From positions 11,796 to 75,795 of the forward strand of contig JBIINK010000004.1 of NCBI GenBank assembly GCA_044337515.1: a stretch of DNA of 64,000 nt, read 5' to 3'. The notes under the pieces are model-generated. The model was not told the origin of the DNA and ran no database searches. It was given only the letters and a program-made list of their open reading frames with translations. The position numbers and the translations under genes are program-made. This document shows, piece by piece, positions 59,512-64,000 of this stretch (position 1 is the stretch's first letter; each line of letters starts with the position of its first letter). This DNA comes from CAJBVG01 sp044337515 (lineage in GTDB: Bacteria; Bacteroidota; Bacteroidia; Sphingobacteriales; Sphingobacteriaceae).

Positions 59512-62500
59512 ATTATAAAAAAGTTTGCCAAAATATCAGCCTGGGTTGTAGGTAGCCTAATTAGCTTACTGCTAATATTGTACTTCCTATTCCGAATGCC
59601 TAGTGTGCAAACCTGGGTCGCTCAACGTGCTGCAAGTTATTTATCCTCACAATTACATACAAATATAAGACTTAAAGGTGTTGATATCGAGTTCTTCAAA
59701 ACAATTGTGCTGGAGGATGTATATATCGAAGATCAACATCGAGATACTTTATTGTCAGTACATCTTTTAAAAGTAAATATTGGACCTATCCTATTAGAAA
59801 AAAATAAGTTCACTTTAAATTCTCTGAAACTTATCGACCCGGTATTTCACTTGAAAGTTTACAAAAACGAAAAACATTCCAACCTTCAATTTATACTCGA
59901 TTATTTTGCCAGTGCACCAGATACAAGTACGAGCGGGTTGCCACTTGATTTAAAAATCAAAACGTTGCAACTCAAAAATGCAGATTTTATTTATTCTGAT
60001 GCTAATATTGTAAACGAGGTTCCTGGTGTAATCGATTACGACCATATACATGTTCGTAATTTTGATGCCGATTTTAAATCATTTGCATTAAGGCAAGGAG
60101 AAATACGATCTGAGATTAAAAAAATTAGCCTAACAGAGCAATGTGGATTTAAAATCGACCAACTCTCTGGAAATTTAAAATTTACAGATACTGAAATCGA
60201 AATTGCTAATCTTCTTCTACTCACACCTTATTCTAATATACACGATTATTATTCGATGCGATTTGATTCGCTTGCTGATTTTGGCGACTACATCAACAAA
60301 GTACGCATGTATGCCGACTTTAATCAAAGTATTGTTTCGTTTAGAGATATTCGATACTTCGCTTCTGCTATTAGCAAATACACGCAAGTGATGATGATGA
60401 ATGGAAAAGTAAACGGTACCGTTGCTCATTTAAAATCTAAAAGTTTTCAATTACACACTGGAAAATCTACAAAAATCGATGGTGAAATTTCCATCAAAGG
60501 CTTGCCGGACATTTACCATACAGACTTCTATGCTAAGCTAAATCGATTCAGTTCCAACTATGAAGACATAACCGGTTTACTTAGAGGAATCGACCAAGAT
60601 TCTGCAGCAATGGTTATTCCTGAAGAACTCGCAAATGCCGGTCAGATTGAATATGTTGGTTATTATACAGGTACAGTTTTTAACTTCAAGGTGAATGGAC
60701 AAGCTAAAACAGGTATTGGAAATTTAGTAACTGATTTCCACATGGACATCATCCCTAAAGTACCTACCTATGATGGAACCGTTCAAACTATTGGTTTTGA
60801 TTTAGGAAAATTTTTCAATTCAACCGTAATAGGTCCAGCATCTTTAACTGTAAAAATAGACGGAAAAGGATTTGATATTCGCGATTTAAAAGCAACAATT
60901 GAAACCAATGTAAGTGATATACTAGTTAATAATTATGACTATAAAAACATTGTAGGCAAAGGGAATATTGCAAGTAAAACATTTAATGGCAATGTAAGTG
61001 TAAATGACAAAAACATTAAGTTATTGTTTGATGGGAACGTTGATTTCAATGACCTTGCAAATCCAGTTTTTGATTTCAAATCTGATGTAAAACATTTGGA
61101 CATGTTGGCCTTGAATATATTGAAGGATAGCATTATCATTCAGAGTAAAGTGAACGTTAATTTTATAGGAAAAAATTTAGATAATATAATTGGCTCTTTA
61201 AACTTCAAAGACACTAAAATCGAGTCAAGAGATGCTCATGCTTATACATTTAAAGATATTAGTATCGATTCGAAATTTGATGGCAAGGGTAAAAGCTTAA
61301 GCTTATCATCTGACATAGTAGAATGTGGAATTAGTGGGGAGTATAAACTAAGCACCATCGCATCAGCTATTAAAAGTGTGGTGAAAATATATTTACCAAG
61401 CTACAACTTAGGTAAAATATCTAAATTCGATAACCAAGATTTTAATTTTTACTTAATTGTAAAAGACGCGAAACCGATAACTGATATTTTATATCCAACA
61501 TTAGAAATATCTAAAAAAGCAGAACTTCGTGGGTACTTAAATACAGAAAAAAATATATTAAGAGTTAATAGCGGTATCGACTTTATTAAATACGATTACC
61601 TAAAATTTGAAAATGTAATCTTCGACGGCGAGAACGATGCAAACATTTTCGATTTTAACATTGCTAGTTCTAGAGCTTTCATCAATGACAGTATTAACAT
61701 TAATAATATTGCTATTGCCAATGCTATTAAAAATGACAGTATTAGATTCAACATTAAATTAGCTGATAAATATTCTCCGAATCAATTAGACTTAAACGGA
61801 TTATTCTCCATTAATAGTGAAAACCCAATACTGCAATTTCTACCTTCAGAAATCTTAATTGATAGTCAGCAATGGGTATTAGAAAATAGCTTCGCAATTG
61901 AATTTGCGCGAAATAAAAAAATATATGTAAGTGATTTTGAAATTAGAAATGGAGATCAACGCTTATTTGCAAGTGGCATTATTTCAAAAGATTTTGATGA
62001 TCAGTTCGGTATTGATTTCCAAAATGTAAGCTTGAAGAGCTTCAATCAAGTATTAAAAAAATACAATGTAAATATACAAGGAACTCTAAATGCTAGAACA
62101 AAAATAAATGGAGTATTAGATGAGAGTATATTGATCTCAAACCTAAACATTACAGACCTAATCTATAACAATGATACTATTGGTAATTTACTTTTCAATA
62201 ATACCTGGGACCCGAAGTCGGATATGATTAACTTGAATGGAAGCATTTTCAATAAACGACTTAAAACTTTTGGTGTTGGAGGTACAGTTAGCACCAGTAG
62301 ATCGAAGAATAGTTTGAATGTTGATGTAATCATGAACGAAACAGAGTTATCCGTTGTTGAGCCATTTGTAAATGAATACGTATCAAATATTAGTGGAAAA
62401 GCTACTGCTGATTTAAAAATAAGAGGCAGTTTAGACAAACCAGCAATCAATGGATACTTAACATTAAAGAATGCTTCACTGAAAGTAAACTACCTAAATG

Positions 62501-63879
62501 CTCAGATTAAAGTATCAGATCAAGTTCGATTATCAGAAAACAAAATCTATTTTGATAACGTACAGATTAAAGATATTGAAGGCAACAAGGGTAATGTAAG
62601 TGGAAGTATATCTCACGATTATTTTAATAAATTCAATTTAGATATTAAACTGCAGGCAAATAATTTATTGTGTTTAAATACTACTTCAAAAGATAACGAC
62701 TTGTATTATGGCAAAGCCTATGCAACAGGTCAGTTTACTTTTAAAGGGCCTATAGAAGACATAAAAATAGATATAAATGCAAAGACAGAAAGAGGCACAA
62801 AATTCTTTATTCCGTTAGACGGAACTAGTGCGGTTTCTAAACAGAACTTCATTCGATTTATCAACAACGACTCTACTCTTACCAAAAAAGAAGACTACCG
62901 AATCAACTTATCAGGTATAAGCATGAACATGAATCTTCAAGTTGATGAGCAATCGGAAGTGCAATTAATTATGGATCCTGTTTCAGGCGAAATTATAAAA
63001 GGTACAGGAAATGCAGAATTGCGTTTAGTAATTAACTCTCTTGGAAACTTTGAGATGTATGGCATTTATGAAATTGCACAAGGCGAATATAATTTCACCT
63101 TACAAAATTTAATCAATAAGAAATTTAAAGTAGATAAAGGTGGCACCATCCGTTGGAATGGAGATCCTCTTAAAGCAAAAATTAATTTAACGGCCGTTTA
63201 TGAAACTCGTCCACAAATTTTACCATTAATACTTTCTGCTAGTCCGAGCGATACGAACACTTATGCTTCTACACAACGTGTAAAAACGGAGTGTGTATTG
63301 AATATGAAAAATGATTTAATGTCGCCTGATATAAATTTTGGAATACGATTCCCTGAAGATCAAAGTTTAACAACAAAAGTTGGAGGGTATTTAGCGAACG
63401 TCGATAACTTAAACAACCAAGTAGCGAGTTTATTGGTATTCGGGCGATTTAGCAATACTGGTAGTACAAATAATAGTTTCGTGCCAACAACTGGATTTTT
63501 AACTGCACAACTTTCTAGTTTAGTTTCCACAAAAAATTTCGACTTGAATTTGGCGAATGGTGTTGGTGGATCTTTACGTTTGTTTAACGATCGTATTACA
63601 ATTGATGGGACTATCAATACAGCCTCAAGTTCTACCACTACAACAACTACACAAACGGCAACAGCGAGTGCTATCACAGGAGATGTTAATATTGAGTACA
63701 AAATCAGTAAAGACGGACGATTCAAAGCAAAAGGGTTCCAACGAAATGACAATAGTTCGGATGTATTAAAACGCGGAACGAATCAATTGGAACAAGGCGT
63801 AGGCTTATTCTATCGAATAGAATTCGATACCTTCGGTGAACTTTATCGTAAACTTTTCAAAAAAGCTAAAAAAAATTAG
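59512..63879 (+). CDS. TamB-like translocation and assembly module protein
   Basis: This very large envelope protein is of the TamB/YtfN (DUF490) type, spanning from the inner membrane across the periplasm and helping to deliver outer-membrane lipids or proteins. The frame is open from 59512. The first codon is ATT, then IKKFAKISAWVVGSLISLLLILYFLF, a perfect N-terminal signal anchor. Starts further in (TTG 59578 or ATG 59596) would cut the anchor. From ATT the length is 1455 residues. The body is repetitive beta-rich, and the C-terminal DUF490/TamB domain includes INSLGNFEMYGIYEIAQGEYNFTLQN and the ending EFDTFGELYRKLFKK. The divergent pairing with tsaD is common in this phylum. Confidence 0.92.
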   Translation: MIKKFAKISAWVVGSLISLLLILYFLFRMPSVQTWVAQRAASYLSSQLHTNIRLKGVDIEFFKTIVLEDVYIEDQHRDTLLSVHLLKVNIGPILLEKNKFTLNSLKLIDPVFHLKVYKNEKHSNLQFILDYFASAPDTSTSGLPLDLKIKTLQLKNADFIYSDANIVNEVPGVIDYDHIHVRNFDADFKSFALRQGEIRSEIKKISLTEQCGFKIDQLSGNLKFTDTEIEIANLLLLTPYSNIHDYYSMRFDSLADFGDYINKVRMYADFNQSIVSFRDIRYFASAISKYTQVMMMNGKVNGTVAHLKSKSFQLHTGKSTKIDGEISIKGLPDIYHTDFYAKLNRFSSNYEDITGLLRGIDQDSAAMVIPEELANAGQIEYVGYYTGTVFNFKVNGQAKTGIGNLVTDFHMDIIPKVPTYDGTVQTIGFDLGKFFNSTVIGPASLTVKIDGKGFDIRDLKATIETNVSDILVNNYDYKNIVGKGNIASKTFNGNVSVNDKNIKLLFDGNVDFNDLANPVFDFKSDVKHLDMLALNILKDSIIIQSKVNVNFIGKNLDNIIGSLNFKDTKIESRDAHAYTFKDISIDSKFDGKGKSLSLSSDIVECGISGEYKLSTIASAIKSVVKIYLPSYNLGKISKFDNQDFNFYLIVKDAKPITDILYPTLEISKKAELRGYLNTEKNILRVNSGIDFIKYDYLKFENVIFDGENDANIFDFNIASSRAFINDSININNIAIANAIKNDSIRFNIKLADKYSPNQLDLNGLFSINSENPILQFLPSEILIDSQQWVLENSFAIEFARNKKIYVSDFEIRNGDQRLFASGIISKDFDDQFGIDFQNVSLKSFNQVLKKYNVNIQGTLNARTKINGVLDESILISNLNITDLIYNNDTIGNLLFNNTWDPKSDMINLNGSIFNKRLKTFGVGGTVSTSRSKNSLNVDVIMNETELSVVEPFVNEYVSNISGKATADLKIRGSLDKPAINGYLTLKNASLKVNYLNAQIKVSDQVRLSENKIYFDNVQIKDIEGNKGNVSGSISHDYFNKFNLDIKLQANNLLCLNTTSKDNDLYYGKAYATGQFTFKGPIEDIKIDINAKTERGTKFFIPLDGTSAVSKQNFIRFINNDSTLTKKEDYRINLSGISMNMNLQVDEQSEVQLIMDPVSGEIIKGTGNAELRLVINSLGNFEMYGIYEIAQGEYNFTLQNLINKKFKVDKGGTIRWNGDPLKAKINLTAVYETRPQILPLILSASPSDTNTYASTQRVKTECVLNMKNDLMSPDINFGIRFPEDQSLTTKVGGYLANVDNLNNQVASLLVFGRFSNTGSTNNSFVPTTGFLTAQLSSLVSTKNFDLNLANGVGGSLRLFNDRITIDGTINTASSSTTTTTTQTATASAITGDVNIEYKISKDGRFKAKGFQRNDNSSDVLKRGTNQLEQGVGLFYRIEFDTFGELYRKLFKKAKKN

Positions 63880-64000
63880 GAATTAGGAATTAGGAATTAG
63901 GAATTAGGAATTAGGAATTAGGAATTAGGAATTAGGAATTAGGAATTAGGAATTAGGAATTAGGAATTAGGAATTAGGAATTAGGAATTAGGAATTAGGA
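63877..64000. repeat. 7-bp GGAATTA tandem array, open at window end
   Basis: At least 17 copies of GGAATTA start inside the tamB stop codon (AATTAG) and run past the window edge. The unit and its stop-codon anchoring match 51902-51988. Confidence 0.97.

Overview
The window is 64 kb of a low-GC bacterial chromosome from the Bacteroidota. The evidence is a CarboxypepD_reg TonB-dependent receptor, a secreted nuclease with a type A T9SS sorting tail, TamB/FtsX/DUF3098 proteins of the Bacteroidota type, several start-proximal TAnnTTTG (-7) promoter elements, few Shine-Dalgarno sequences, and ORF6N and Fic accessory genes. The class is not certain; a chitinophage, sphingobacterium or flavobacterium-like lineage would fit. 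I found no rRNA, tRNA, CRISPR array or classical insertion sequence.

Layout. (1) 1-2.3 kb: the N-terminal two thirds of a secreted metzincin protease and a small secreted protein. (2) 2.3-20.5 kb: aromatic catabolism. A minus-strand phenylacetyl-CoA operon runs paaA-B-C-D-G-H-[ORF6N]-I-J-Y-yciI-like-Z, with paaE and a short-chain dehydrogenase divergent from it. Downstream are a Crp/Fnr regulator, a TonB-dependent receptor, a second crotonase and a fused 2-oxoacid dehydrogenase E1. (3) 20.5-26.5 kb: OsmC, secreted beta-carbonic anhydrase, and tyrosine/homogentisate degradation (flavin reductase-like, FAH family, hmgA, hppD). (4) 26.5-34.4 kb: purN, purH and the elongasome genes mreB-mreC-mreD-mrdA-rodA. 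(5) 34.5-45 kb: leuS, ftsX, DUF3098, uppP, truB, ribF, a thioesterase and uvrA. (6) 45-55 kb: an ECF sigma factor with a small partner, fabV, a BNR/YCF48-like protein, Fic, nth, a broken DUF1648 gene, an alcohol dehydrogenase-like gene, recA, nitroreductase and pirin. (7) 55-64 kb: secreted endonuclease I, DUF1304, tsaD and a very large TamB-like protein.

The aromatic genes fit together: PaaABCDE epoxidises phenylacetyl-CoA, PaaG isomerises it, PaaZ opens and oxidises the ring, and PaaH/PaaJ with a crotonase carry out beta-oxidation. HppD, HmgA and the FAH family protein form the parallel tyrosine route. No phenylacetate-CoA ligase (paaK) is present in the window.

The most unusual feature is in leuS. 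A 661-bp cassette encoding a DUF559 (PD-(D/E)XK-like) nuclease domain, bracketed by outward-facing inverted REP-like palindromes, sits in frame inside the leucyl-tRNA synthetase at the base of its editing domain. The same REP sequence occurs, without a nuclease, as three exact 56-bp units beside recA. This looks like a REP/nuclease pair that can enter an essential gene without breaking it.

The second unusual feature is that most intergenic gaps hold quasi-palindromic arrays of short repeated words. The words are often unrelated between sites, but the architecture is shared: word array, AT-rich loop, reverse-complement array. Some arrays touch start or stop codons. Other points of interest are two Fnr-type boxes in front of the TonB receptor, an ORF6N gene spliced into the paa operon, a single in-frame TGA in a DUF1648 gene, and a tamB whose only plausible full-length start is ATT.
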